A stretch of DNA of 49,258 bases, from positions 1-49,258 of the forward strand of contig NZ_JAGGLB010000053.1 in NCBI RefSeq assembly GCF_017874215.1, given 5' to 3'. Under the pieces are notes generated by a model. That model did no database searches. It was given only the letters and a program-made list of their open reading frames with translations, and was not told where the DNA came from. This document shows, one piece after another, positions 27,393-35,961 of the stretch (the first letter of the stretch is position 1; each line of letters starts with the position of its first letter). This DNA comes from Paenibacillus eucommiae. GTDB lineage: Bacteria > Bacillota > Bacilli > Paenibacillales > NBRC-103111. A program made the position numbers and the translations under genes.

Positions 27393-28226
27393 TTATTTAA
27401 TCCCCGAGTAAACAAAAGCCTTAACGATTTGCTTGGAGCAAAACAGATAAACAATAAGAATAGGCACGACCAGGATGACGTTTCCTGCCATAATAATGTG
27501 CCAGTTGCTGATTCCCTCCGTCTCCCTAAGCATCGCAATGCCAACAGTCAGCGGCCGAAGCGAAGCTGAATCGGTCATAATCAAAGGCCAGAAGTAGTCG
27601 TTCCAATGACTGACAAAGCTGAATAGCGCAATCGTAGCCAGCGCCGCCTTCGACATAGGGAGCATGATATGCCATAAAATCTTGAGCTCACTGGCGTTAT
27701 CCAGTCTGCCCGCTTCAATAATCTCCTCTGGTATTTGCATGAAATATTGCCGCAGAAGGAAGATACCAAATGCATTAGACATGAACGGAATGATTTGCGG
27801 CAGCAATGTCTTGCTGATTCCCCAGTCTGCCAGCATTAAATACACAGGAATAAAGGTTATCTGGTTTGGTATCATAAATGCCAGCAGCACCAGGCCAAAA
27901 AATAGTGTTTTTCCGGCAAATTTATACTTGGCAAAGGCGTAAGCGGCAGGGATCATCACCACCATCTGCAGCACAATAATGGAAAGTGTGATGATAACGG
28001 AATTTTTCGCATAGGTCAGAAATGGACCCGCCTTCATAGCATCTGCATAGTTCACCCATTGGGGCCATGCCGGAATCATCGTCGGAGGAAATGTCATGGT
28101 CTCCCGAAAGGTCTGGAGTGAGGTTGAAATCATCCATAGGAAAGGGAAAATAAAGATCATCAAAACCGCTGCTTTCAAAACAAACTCCAAGGTCAGCCGC
28201 AAATATTTGAATGGATATGTGTTCAA
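27393..28226 (-). CDS. ABC transporter permease (UgpE-like)
   Basis: A 277-residue permease with six helices and EAA loop EAGRLDNASELKILWHIMLP (~175). Start is TTG 28226 with a GGGGA Shine-Dalgarno upstream. It pairs with the UgpA-like permease 37 bases before it and precedes the binding-protein gene by 51 bases. It is the membrane half of the glycerophospho-compound importer. Confidence 0.88.
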   Translation of the reverse strand: MNTYPFKYLRLTLEFVLKAAVLMIFIFPFLWMISTSLQTFRETMTFPPTMIPAWPQWVNYADAMKAGPFLTYAKNSVIITLSIIVLQMVVMIPAAYAFAKYKFAGKTLFFGLVLLAFMIPNQITFIPVYLMLADWGISKTLLPQIIPFMSNAFGIFLLRQYFMQIPEEIIEAGRLDNASELKILWHIMLPMSKAALATIALFSFVSHWNDYFWPLIMTDSASLRPLTVGIAMLRETEGISNWHIIMAGNVILVVPILIVYLFCSKQIVKAFVYSGIK

Positions 28227-28263
28227 GTAGGAAGTCCCCTTTTGGCTCTGTCCTATGGGCCTT

Positions 28264-29142
28264 TTATTGATAATGCACCTTTTTGGACAGGATCCGAAAA
28301 TAGATGAAAGTGAGCAGTCCGATGATCGCCATCAACACAACTCCGGTAGCAGCCGAATACCCAATATTCGTTGTCCGATATTCATAAATGTAGTAAACCA
28401 GCGTATTCGTAGCACCGTTTGGCCCCCCACCTGTCATGACTTTTACTGTATCAAATACCTTAAAGGAACCAATCGTCATAATGATCAGGATGAAAAACAG
28501 CTGCGGCGAAATAAACGGCAAAGTAATTTTGTAGAACACTTTTAATTTGCTTGCATTGTCGAGCGCAGCCGCTTCATATAGACTTGGCGGGACACTTTGC
28601 AGCGCTGCTACAATAATTAAAGTGAAATAACCGATACTTTGCCACACGGATACGATAATGACTGACAGCATGGCCGTACTGGAGCTTTGCAGCCACTGGG
28701 ATGGCGATAAACCCGCAAGCTTCAGCAAAAAGTTAAGCAAGCCATAATTCGGTTCCATAAGCCAAAGCCAAACTAGTGAGACAGAAACAATAGAAACGAT
28801 ATGAGGCGTAAACATGCCCGCTTGTACAACAGCATTGAGCCGCTTCCTTTTGCTGAGCCATAGAGCCATAAGCAGTGAGATCAACATCGTTAGTACGACT
28901 ACACCAACCGTATAAATCAAAGTATTGGAAAGCGCCTGATAAAAATCATCACGGGTGAAAATTTGTTTGAAATTATCCAGCCCGATAAACTTGCTCTTGG
29001 CTTTATTCATCAGGTTGTATTTAAAGAAGCTTAAATAAACTAAGTACAAGACAGGATAAATCACAAAAAGAAAAATGCCGGCCATAGCAGGAGCGATCAT
29101 CAGGTAGGATCGAAGCTTTTCCCAAATTGTAGTTCTATCCAT
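28264..29142 (-). CDS. ABC transporter permease (UgpA-like)
   Basis: A permease of about 292 residues starting MDRTTIWEKLRSYLMIAPAM at ATG 29142. The ATG overlaps the ATPase stop (shared ATGGATAG, 29135-29142) and has GAGG just upstream, so the two are translationally coupled. It has six helices and EAA loop EAAALDNASKLKVFYKITLP. An open frame upstream to 29247 lies inside the ATPase gene and is not used. Confidence 0.88.
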   Translation of the reverse strand: MDRTTIWEKLRSYLMIAPAMAGIFLFVIYPVLYLVYLSFFKYNLMNKAKSKFIGLDNFKQIFTRDDFYQALSNTLIYTVGVVVLTMLISLLMALWLSKRKRLNAVVQAGMFTPHIVSIVSVSLVWLWLMEPNYGLLNFLLKLAGLSPSQWLQSSSTAMLSVIIVSVWQSIGYFTLIIVAALQSVPPSLYEAAALDNASKLKVFYKITLPFISPQLFFILIIMTIGSFKVFDTVKVMTGGGPNGATNTLVYYIYEYRTTNIGYSAATGVVLMAIIGLLTFIYFRILSKKVHYQ

Positions 29143-30241
29143 GCTGCTGTCCTCGCAACACCTGCAAATAATCCTGAAAACGGACATCATCCTTATCGAT
29201 CCGCTTTTCGTCTGCTCCAAAGAAATACATCTTATCGGCAGAAACACCGAGCCTTACCTCTTGATCAACGAAATATAAATCTTCCGTGCATTTGATCATA
29301 AAAGAATGACTTCCGGCCCGCACCTGATAAAGGGTTTCAGAGCCGAGCATTTCCCTGGTAGCAATCACGCCCCGGACCGAATAGTGGTGCTTCTCCTGGT
29401 TGTCTGGGCTTTCCAGACTTTCCAGGCTTGCAGGATAACCGGATAATACAGGATCACCAGATAACACAGCACTCTCCGGTCGAAACCCGAACTTCACCCC
29501 TTCCACCCCCAAATCGCCTACATTCATCGGCGGAACGCCGATAAACTGTGCAGCAAACAGATTGTTAGGCTGACGATAGATGATATCCGGCGGAGCCTCT
29601 TGCTGAATCAGCCCTTGATTCATCAGAACGATCGTGTCGGCCATCGACATGGCTTCCACTTGATCGTGGGTCACATAGACAAAGGTAGTGCCCAGCTTTT
29701 TGTGCAGCTCAATCAATTCGATCCGCATCTGCGCTCTGAGCTTGGCATCCAGATTGGAAAGCGGTTCGTCCATCAGAAACACCGACGGCTTTTTTACCAT
29801 GGCACGGGCCAGAGCCACACGCTGGCGTTGACCGCCGGATAATGTAGACGGCTTGCGGTCCAGATAATCCTTCAAGCCAACCGTAGCGCTGATGCTTTCT
29901 ACGAGCTGGGTTCTTTCCTCTTTGCCGACCTTATTGTTTTTTAAGCCGAATTCAATGTTTTCGCGTACAGACATCGTCGGGTAAAGGGCATAATTTTGGA
30001 AAACCATCGCTACACCTCTTTGCCCAGGCGCAATACGTGTGACATCCTTGCCATCGATCAGCACGGAACCGGAGGTTTGGGGGTCGATACCTGCAATCAT
30101 GCGCAGAAGCGTAGTTTTTCCGCAGCCTGATGGCCCTACCAATACGGTAAATTTGCCGTCCTCAATCTTTAAACCCAAATTTTTAATGACTGCATGCTTG
30201 TCAAACAACTTTGTAACCCCTGCAAATTCAATGGATGCCAT
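29135..30241 (-). CDS. ABC transporter ATPase (UgpC/MsmX type)
   Basis: A 368-residue ATPase with Walker A GPSGCGKTT (36-44), Q-loop FQNYALYP (~81), signature LSGGQRQR (134-141), Walker B VFLMDEP (154-160) and the H-loop THDQ. A C-terminal TOBE domain (about 240-360) is interrupted by a short repetitive SGDPVLSGYPASLESLESP insert. AAGGAGG precedes the ATG. It is the only ATPase gene in the window, while two other importers here lack one, so it may serve several, as MsmX does in Bacillus. Confidence 0.93.
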   Translation of the reverse strand: MASIEFAGVTKLFDKHAVIKNLGLKIEDGKFTVLVGPSGCGKTTLLRMIAGIDPQTSGSVLIDGKDVTRIAPGQRGVAMVFQNYALYPTMSVRENIEFGLKNNKVGKEERTQLVESISATVGLKDYLDRKPSTLSGGQRQRVALARAMVKKPSVFLMDEPLSNLDAKLRAQMRIELIELHKKLGTTFVYVTHDQVEAMSMADTIVLMNQGLIQQEAPPDIIYRQPNNLFAAQFIGVPPMNVGDLGVEGVKFGFRPESAVLSGDPVLSGYPASLESLESPDNQEKHHYSVRGVIATREMLGSETLYQVRAGSHSFMIKCTEDLYFVDQEVRLGVSADKMYFFGADEKRIDKDDVRFQDYLQVLRGQQHG

Positions 30242-30269
30242 AAGGAATCCCTCCTTTTCTCTACAGCAT

Positions 30270-31037
30270 TCAAACCGTAATCACCGTAATGCCCCAATCC
30301 TGGAAAGGTTTAAGGTCGAAATCGGATGCCTCTTTCCCGGTAATGAGCGTATGAATCGACGTGTTTGGCGCGACCGAATGCAGGGAAAGCTTGCCGATTT
30401 TACTGTCATCCGTAACTACAATAATTTCGCTCGCCACTTTGATCATACCCTGCTTGGCAGGCACCAGCCGGGCTTCCGGATGCATTAAACCGTGCTGCGG
30501 ATGCAGGGCCGGAGTTCCGATAAATGCTTTTTCAACATGCAGCGATCCGAGCACATAATCTGTAAACATACCGTTGAGCATATAACTGGAAGGATACAGC
30601 TCGCCGCCTGTCAATATAACTTTAATTCGCGGAGCATCACGCAGCTCGGCTGCCACATTCATATCGTTCGTCACCACTGTAATGTTGGACCGGTGAACCA
30701 GGTTTCTCGCGATGTGCAGCGTTGTCGTCCCAGAGTCGATGATAATGTTCTCCCCATCCTCCACCAGGCTTGCCGCCATCTTCCCGATTCTCATCTTTTG
30801 ATCCAGCGACTGATTCGTCCTCTCGTTAAAAGGAGGCTCATCATGCGTCCACTGCTCCACAATCACTCCGCCATGGGTTCGCTTTAACAGACCTTCCTGT
30901 TCAATTTCCGTCAAATCCCTGCGGATTGTCGCCTCGTGAACATTAAACTCCTTCGCAAGCACGGCAATCGTTGCTGTACGGTACTGCCTTACATATTCTA
31001 CAATCTGAATTTTTCTCTGAACTGGTAACAATGCCAC
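30270..31037 (-). CDS. DeoR/GlpR family transcriptional regulator
   Basis: A 255-residue repressor. The N-terminal helix-turn-helix (TIAVLAKEFNVHEATIRRDLTEIEQEG, ~23-48) is followed by the wing KRTHGG. The C-terminal sugar-phosphate-sensing domain has IIIDSGTTTLHIAR (~97), VVTND (~118) and LTGGELYP. Start GTG 31037 has a G-rich but weak Shine-Dalgarno. Lying between the G1P dehydrogenase and the ATPase, it probably represses this operon and responds to glycerol phosphate or a related phosphate ester. Confidence 0.88.
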   Translation of the reverse strand: MALLPVQRKIQIVEYVRQYRTATIAVLAKEFNVHEATIRRDLTEIEQEGLLKRTHGGVIVEQWTHDEPPFNERTNQSLDQKMRIGKMAASLVEDGENIIIDSGTTTLHIARNLVHRSNITVVTNDMNVAAELRDAPRIKVILTGGELYPSSYMLNGMFTDYVLGSLHVEKAFIGTPALHPQHGLMHPEARLVPAKQGMIKVASEIIVVTDDSKIGKLSLHSVAPNTSIHTLITGKEASDFDLKPFQDWGITVITV

Positions 31038-31077
31038 CCCTGCCTTTGCTGCATATTGTACTGTTGTGGTGTTCTGA

Positions 31078-31094
31078 TGTTTACTTGCTGTTTA
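31078..31094 (-). promoter_or_regulatory. direct repeat upstream of the DeoR gene
   Basis: TGTTTA at 31078-31083 and 31089-31094 (TAAACA on the coding strand), exactly 11 bases apart, in the 84-base gap before the regulator gene. This could be part of an operator for DeoR or half a Pho box; only two clear repeats are present. Confidence 0.3.
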
Positions 31095-31121
31095 AATTTG
31101 CGGATTTACGCCCGCTTTCGT

Positions 31122-32429
31122 TTATTTCCGTTCATATTGATTGTAAGGATGAATCGTTACGTCAGTGTTATATGAGCGTGAAGAATACGTAAAGGCACGT
31201 TCGTTGTATGCACGCAAAAGAGTAAATCGGTTAGGACGAACCCGCCAGGCTTCCTCCAGACTTCGATTCAACAGCTCAGGGTTAATTTGCAGATCTTCAG
31301 CAGCTACAGGGCCACCTAATTTATGCAAAAGCCGGCTAAGCGTCTCTTCGTCGGGAATTTCAGAAATCTCCCGCTGTATGTCCTCCCAATGAGCTGCGAT
31401 TAGATTGAATTCCGTCCCTGCTCCTGCCATAGATGAAGGTACCCCCCTCGAAAGTACACCCCTCCAATATCCAGCCCCCTCCTTGGCAATACGGTGATAC
31501 AGCCTGGAGATTTCGATACTTGCCACACCTACCTTAGCTCCATGCAGCAGCTGCCTTTTGCCAAGGCGAATGTGCTCCATTTCCCAGTAATGCGATAAAT
31601 GATGCTCTGCCCCCGAGGCCGGATGTGATTGGCCGAACAACAGCATGGCAAGGCCGGATTCAATTAACGCGCTCATTAATGTACGGATACCCTCTTCCTG
31701 CCTTTCGGCAATTAAATCCACTTGCTCCACGCATTGCAGCAGAGCAGATTTGGTAATATCCGCAGCAGCTTGCATATAGGGCTCTCCTGCAGTAATCGAC
31801 CCGAATTTCCAATCGAACAGCGATGTATATTTTCCCAGCATATCGCCAAACCCCGCTGCCACCAAAGCCGCCGGGGCTTTGACAAGCACGTCAAGATCGG
31901 CAAAAAGAGCACTCGGGCCCATCGCCGGGATTGTTGTCTTCTCTCCTCTCAGAAGGACCGGCGCTCCCATGGAATTAAATCCATCTACCGATGGAGCTGT
32001 GGGCACGGAGATAAAGGGAACTCCGGAAATGTATGCAGAGTACCTGGCAATATCATGAATCGTACCACCGCCTACCGCGATCAATACCTCAGCCTCATTT
32101 TTCTTCATATCCGTTATAAGTTGGATCAATGAAGCTTCGTCAGCCATCACATCGCCTTGGCGATCAGGCTTGATGATCGTTACATATACGCTAAAGGCTG
32201 AACCTTCAAGAATCGTCATCAGCTGCTTGCCTGCCACGTCAAAAGTAGTGACATCGGCTACAATACTAATTTTTTGGTAACTTTTACTCCCCAAGTATGG
32301 GGCTACCTTCTGGATGGCTCCCGGTTCTATCTTGATCAAATCAAGCTCAATAGCTTTCCGTGCATGGTCCTTGCTGCCTGCTGCAGCGAGTTTGATTTCA
32401 GCTAATAAAGCCGTGATTGTTGTCTTCAT
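31122..32429 (-). CDS. araM: sn-glycerol-1-phosphate dehydrogenase (AraM/EgsA)
   Basis: A 435-residue NAD(P)-dependent, metal-using enzyme that interconverts dihydroxyacetone phosphate and sn-glycerol-1-phosphate. It shows the family's VGGGTIHDIARY (~119-130) and SVPTAPSVDGFNSMGAP (~141). Metal-ligand segments occur at GQSHPASGAEHHLSHYWE (~268) and LLHGAKVGV. ATG 32429 with GGGAGAAGG nearby fits the family start; the frame runs 23 residues further without support. In Bacillus subtilis AraM lies next to a HAD phosphatase (AraL) and ABC genes, a grouping repeated here. With GDPD and a glycerophosphodiester importer nearby, its role is likely catabolic, feeding DHAP. Confidence 0.9.
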   Translation of the reverse strand: MKTTITALLAEIKLAAAGSKDHARKAIELDLIKIEPGAIQKVAPYLGSKSYQKISIVADVTTFDVAGKQLMTILEGSAFSVYVTIIKPDRQGDVMADEASLIQLITDMKKNEAEVLIAVGGGTIHDIARYSAYISGVPFISVPTAPSVDGFNSMGAPVLLRGEKTTIPAMGPSALFADLDVLVKAPAALVAAGFGDMLGKYTSLFDWKFGSITAGEPYMQAAADITKSALLQCVEQVDLIAERQEEGIRTLMSALIESGLAMLLFGQSHPASGAEHHLSHYWEMEHIRLGKRQLLHGAKVGVASIEISRLYHRIAKEGAGYWRGVLSRGVPSSMAGAGTEFNLIAAHWEDIQREISEIPDEETLSRLLHKLGGPVAAEDLQINPELLNRSLEEAWRVRPNRFTLLRAYNERAFTYSSRSYNTDVTIHPYNQYERK

Positions 32430-32516
32430 CTGTTTTGACCTTCTCCCACGCTCGTCTTTTTTTCCAGAACTGAAAAAGTAATATCTCAACACCCACAAAT
32501 TGAGTGGTACTTTCTA

Positions 32517-33037
32517 CTTAATGATGTTTTTCATCGTTAAAGTAAGTGTTTCCCAGTCAATCAGCCACTTTAATGATGTTTTTCATCGCTAAATGGGTAC
32601 GAATGGCCTCTCATGGCGGTTAAAGGGGGTTTTAACGATGTTTTTCATCGTTAAAGTAAGGTTGTGAGGCCGACCAAGTCCTTTAACGATGAAAAACATC
32701 GCTAAAGTAGCAGGCAGGGGGCTCCTCATCCCTTCCTCACCCTTTCTTCTCCCTTCTTCACCCCCAGCGCCCGCACCCGTTAGGAAATCTCCTTCAGCCA
32801 AGAGAAAATGCTCATTGGCAGTCCGTTTGAGCTGGGTGTTCAAGTGATTCGTGCAATTGTAGCTGGAGGAGGGAATGGCTGTGGGTGGAAGAGCGATAGC
32901 GTCCGCCTTTAAAGATTTGTTCCACCCCCGACATCCATTCCATTCAAGGAACAAATCTTTAACAGCGGCTGGAGCCCACAGCCATTCCCTTCCGTAACGC
33001 TCCCAAGTTTCGAACATACTTCTCAAAGGACGCCGCA
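32517..33037 (-). repeat. composite structured repeat element, copy B (inverted)
   Basis: Reverse-oriented counterpart of 20321-20812. Palindromes lie at 32517-32541, 32569-32593, 32631-32655 and 32682-32706. The two-stage hairpin lies at about 32870-32990, with GGGAATGGCTGTGGG/CCCACAGCCATTCCC outer arms and AAAGATTTGTTCC/GGAACAAATCTTT inner arms. The end GGACGCCGCAAG (about 33028) is only some ten bases from the HAD gene stop. The loop sequence differs from copies A and C while the arms are kept. A 149-codon open frame across it (33038-32589) is not a gene. Confidence 0.8.
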
Positions 33038-33048
33038 AGTCATTTTTC

Positions 33049-33819
33049 TCACAAAATGGCGATTGAGTCCCATACCCAATCTGGCTTCACACTGCTGGCC
33101 TCAACATCAGCCCGTTTGATGGAGCCTGTTAAAACAAGGGCAGTTCTCATCCCGGCATTTTTGCCGAGCTGTATGTCCGATTCCATGCTGTCGCCAATAA
33201 CCATGCAGCGCTCAGGAGGAAGTCCCAAAACCTCCAAAGCAGCATCAGCCATAAGCTTGGAAGGCTTCCCTATCACCACATCCACTTCCCTGCCGGTTGA
33301 TGCTGTAATCGCACCAATCATTCCCGCGACGTCTATGCAGTCCCCGTTGTCTCCCGGGAAGGTTTTATCCGCATTCGTAGCCATAATCCGGGCGCCGTGC
33401 CGAACAGCACGGAATGCATCATTCAACTCCCTGTAAGTGAGCGACTCATGTAAAGTAATCAATAGCCAGTCAGCAGACTCCGGCTTGTCCGCCAGCATCA
33501 CACCCGCTACTGCCAACTCATCTTTAAGCCCCTGTTCACCAAGCACCCATACCTGACTTTTTTCATAATGCTTTTTTAAATAGTTTGCAGATACCGTGGA
33601 GGTAAGAAGTATTTCATCTTCCTGTACGTTCAGGCCCATTTCAGTCAGCCTGGCATGGCACATTTTTCTGGAAATATTCCCCCGATTGCTTAAAAATACG
33701 AGCCGCTTCCCCAGACGCTTCAACCGATTAATAGTATCAGCAGCACCTTCAATTACTTGCCTCCCCTTATACACAGTGCCATCCAAATCAATCACAAAGC
33801 CGTCTATATTCTCTGTCAT
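33049..33819 (-). CDS. HAD-IIA family phosphatase (NagD/AraL-like)
   Basis: A 256-residue phosphatase of the HAD IIA class. Motif I is DLDGTVYKG (Asp11, Asp13), then FLSNRGN (motif II), a capped middle, VIGKPSKLMADAAL (motif III Lys) and VIGDSMESDIQLGKNAGM (motif IV). Members hydrolyse small phosphate esters such as sugar phosphates, glycerol phosphate and pyridoxal phosphate. Start is uncertain between ATG 33819 and GTG 33831: GAGG is too near the GTG and rather far from the ATG. It is transcribed toward araM, from which element B separates it, echoing the araL-araM pair of Bacillus. Confidence 0.85.
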   Translation of the reverse strand: MTENIDGFVIDLDGTVYKGRQVIEGAADTINRLKRLGKRLVFLSNRGNISRKMCHARLTEMGLNVQEDEILLTSTVSANYLKKHYEKSQVWVLGEQGLKDELAVAGVMLADKPESADWLLITLHESLTYRELNDAFRAVRHGARIMATNADKTFPGDNGDCIDVAGMIGAITASTGREVDVVIGKPSKLMADAALEVLGLPPERCMVIGDSMESDIQLGKNAGMRTALVLTGSIKRADVEASSVKPDWVWDSIAIL

Positions 33820-33894
33820 GGTACACTTCACAACCTCATCTTATGTTCATTTGAATAGATAACAATCCATTTCCTTGCGCGCAATTCCAAACAA

Positions 33895-34020
33895 TCAATG
33901 TTCATATTTATTTGTTTCTGCGTGATATTGTTCATTTTGATTATATGGACTGACTATTACGCGAGTGTTAACCTGGGATGAATAATTTGTAAAGGTCATA
34001 AGGTCGTTGGAATGAGAAAA
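33895..34020 (-). pseudogene. 3' remnant of a second araM-like gene
   Basis: The minus strand reads SHSNDLMTFTNYSSQVNTRV followed by IVSPYNQNEQ and a TGA at 33897-33895. This aligns with the C-terminus of the intact glycerol-1-phosphate dehydrogenase (AYNERAFTYSSRSYNTDVTI, then HPYNQYERK), including N-T-x-V, P-Y-N-Q and F-T. The DNA also aligns with 31131-31200. Only about the last 35-40 codons remain, with no start or upstream coding. The remnant begins exactly where the terminator of the 47781-34122 operon ends, so this is probably a recombination or insertion junction. Confidence 0.6.
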
Positions 34021-34023
34021 TGG

Positions 34024-34085
34024 AAAAAAGCCATATCCAGCATAGCTCTCCTCATGTTGACGGTGCGAGAGCTATGGGATATGGC
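34024..34085 (-). terminator. terminator of the adenine deaminase operon
   Basis: Two-stage stem: GGCCATATCC region (GGATATGGC 34077-34085 with GCCATATCC 34030-34038) and GAGAGCTAT/ATAGCTCTC (34067-34075 with 34042-34050). A run of six T on the minus strand (34029-34024) follows. It lies about 37 bases past the adenine deaminase stop. Confidence 0.85.
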
Positions 34086-34121
34086 CTTGGATATTAAAAT
34101 GGCAGACACAGTAGCGTAAAG

Positions 34122-35900
34122 TTATACCTCTACACCAATAGGCTCAAAATTCCTGACATGAAACAAACCCCTATCCGTCAGCTTAATTTCTGGAATTACG
34201 GGCAAAGCCAGAAACGACAAGGTAAGAAAAGGATTGAAATCCCCCTGGAATCCAATGCTGCGGAGGGCATCGTTTAAGGCAGTAAGCTGCTTGGAAACCA
34301 AACGATGATCCTGATCGGATAGTAATCCGGCAACAGGTAGCGAAAGGGAAGCGAGTACCTTCCCCTTATCTATCACTACAATTCCACCCTTTATTTCCTG
34401 GATGGTGTGAAGCCCCAATAGTAAATCCGCGTCATTGGTCCCGGCCGCTACAACATTATGTGAATCATGAGCAATCGTGGAAACAATGGCCCCGGAGGCG
34501 ATGCCTAATCCTTTTAGTATCCCTACGCCCACATTTCCCGTAGCCTTATGCCGTTCCACGACGATCATCTTCAGCTGGTCTTTAACTGTAGACGGCTGAA
34601 AACGACGCCCTCCACCCGTATCTGCTGTATCTGCTATATCTACTTCCTCAACCAAATGTCTGGTCAGGATGCTGTTCGGAATGATTTCGATGATATTCGC
34701 TACAGCCGGGATATTCTGAAATGTTATTTGCAGATCTTGCCCGGATACCGGCAGCATCCTGATACTATCCATCAGCCCCATAGGCGCTTGAACCGCTGGA
34801 GATGGCGTGCAGCTTTCCAGAAACTCGCCCTCATCAGCAACAAGCTTGCCTGCTTTATACACCTGGGATATCGTTACTTCCTCTAGTTGGTGCAGGAATA
34901 TAAGGTCCGCGGCATAACCTGGGGCTATAGCTCCTTTATTCCTCAAACCAAAGCATTCAGCTGCGTTCAACGTAGCCATTTGAATCGCTAGCAAAGGCTC
35001 TATTCCCTCTGCTATGGCGAGACGGACACAGTGATCAATACTTCCCTCTTCCATAAGGTCATCCAAGTGCCTATCATCCGTAACAAACAGGCAGCGCCTG
35101 GCATTCTTCGAATTGACTGCTTTGCTAAGCTGCTTAAGATTCTTCGCTGCCGAGCCTTCACGGAGCATAACATACATCCCGCGGCTTAGACGATCAAGAA
35201 CTTCCGCCGGCTCCGTGCATTCATGATCTGTCCGGATATCTGCGGTCATGTAAACATTGATGGCATCCGCATGTAAACCAGCAGCATGTCCATCAATCAA
35301 TTTCCCTTGTGATGATGCGGATATCAGCTTATCCAGCATCGCCGCTTCACCGCTTATTACTGCTGGTGCATTCATAACCTCTCCTAAACCAAGCACTCGC
35401 CCATGCTTGTAATAGGGAGCCAACTGTTCCGCATCCAGCCTAGCTCCAGCATTCTCAAACGGAGTTGCCGGGACACAGGAGGGCAGCATGAAATACACCT
35501 CCAGCGGGATATCTTCAGATGAGGCAATCATATAATCAAGCCCCGCTTCACCACAAACATTGGCAATTTCATGCGGATCGGCAATCACGGTGGTAACGCC
35601 ATGCGGCAATACAACCTTCGCAAATTCGTTTGGAGGAAGCATCGCTGACTCTATATGCACATGGCCATCAATAAAACCTGGACAGATGAACCTGTCCTTG
35701 GCATCAATCGTAACATGTCCTTCATATTCGCCTATACCTACAATAAGGCCATCTGTAATGGCAACATCGCCGCTTATGATGGTCTGATTAAACACATCGA
35801 TGATCCGTCCGTTTATGATGACAATATCGGCCAGCTCTCTTTTTGCGGCTGCAGCAATCTTTCGGGACCATTTAGTCCCGCTAGGCTCGCTTATCTTCAT
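34122..35900 (-). CDS. ade: adenine deaminase
   Basis: A 592-residue metal-dependent amidohydrolase converting adenine to hypoxanthine and ammonia. N-terminal beta-sandwich (about 20-70), then the barrel: PGFIDGHVHIESAML (His80, His82), DPHEIANVCG (~118), GLGEVMNAPAV (~180), LIDGHAAGL (~210), LFVTDDRHLDDLMEEGSIDH (~282). A C-terminal domain follows. All are hallmarks of Ade/AdeC. The length is usual for the family. AGAGGAG lies about 12 bases before the ATG. It is the last gene of the long operon and gives the best clue that the imported compound contains adenine. Confidence 0.92.
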   Translation of the reverse strand: MKISEPSGTKWSRKIAAAAKRELADIVIINGRIIDVFNQTIISGDVAITDGLIVGIGEYEGHVTIDAKDRFICPGFIDGHVHIESAMLPPNEFAKVVLPHGVTTVIADPHEIANVCGEAGLDYMIASSEDIPLEVYFMLPSCVPATPFENAGARLDAEQLAPYYKHGRVLGLGEVMNAPAVISGEAAMLDKLISASSQGKLIDGHAAGLHADAINVYMTADIRTDHECTEPAEVLDRLSRGMYVMLREGSAAKNLKQLSKAVNSKNARRCLFVTDDRHLDDLMEEGSIDHCVRLAIAEGIEPLLAIQMATLNAAECFGLRNKGAIAPGYAADLIFLHQLEEVTISQVYKAGKLVADEGEFLESCTPSPAVQAPMGLMDSIRMLPVSGQDLQITFQNIPAVANIIEIIPNSILTRHLVEEVDIADTADTGGGRRFQPSTVKDQLKMIVVERHKATGNVGVGILKGLGIASGAIVSTIAHDSHNVVAAGTNDADLLLGLHTIQEIKGGIVVIDKGKVLASLSLPVAGLLSDQDHRLVSKQLTALNDALRSIGFQGDFNPFLTLSFLALPVIPEIKLTDRGLFHVRNFEPIGVEV

Positions 35901-35961
35901 CCCAGGCTGACGCTCCTCTCTTCCTTCCGACCTTCCGACCTCTCACCTTCCGATAGGGATA

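Noticed and set aside
32589..33038. 149-codon minus-strand open frame
   Set aside because: Lies wholly inside composite element B and is made of its hairpin arms and palindromes; similar frames occur in copies A and C without conservation as protein.
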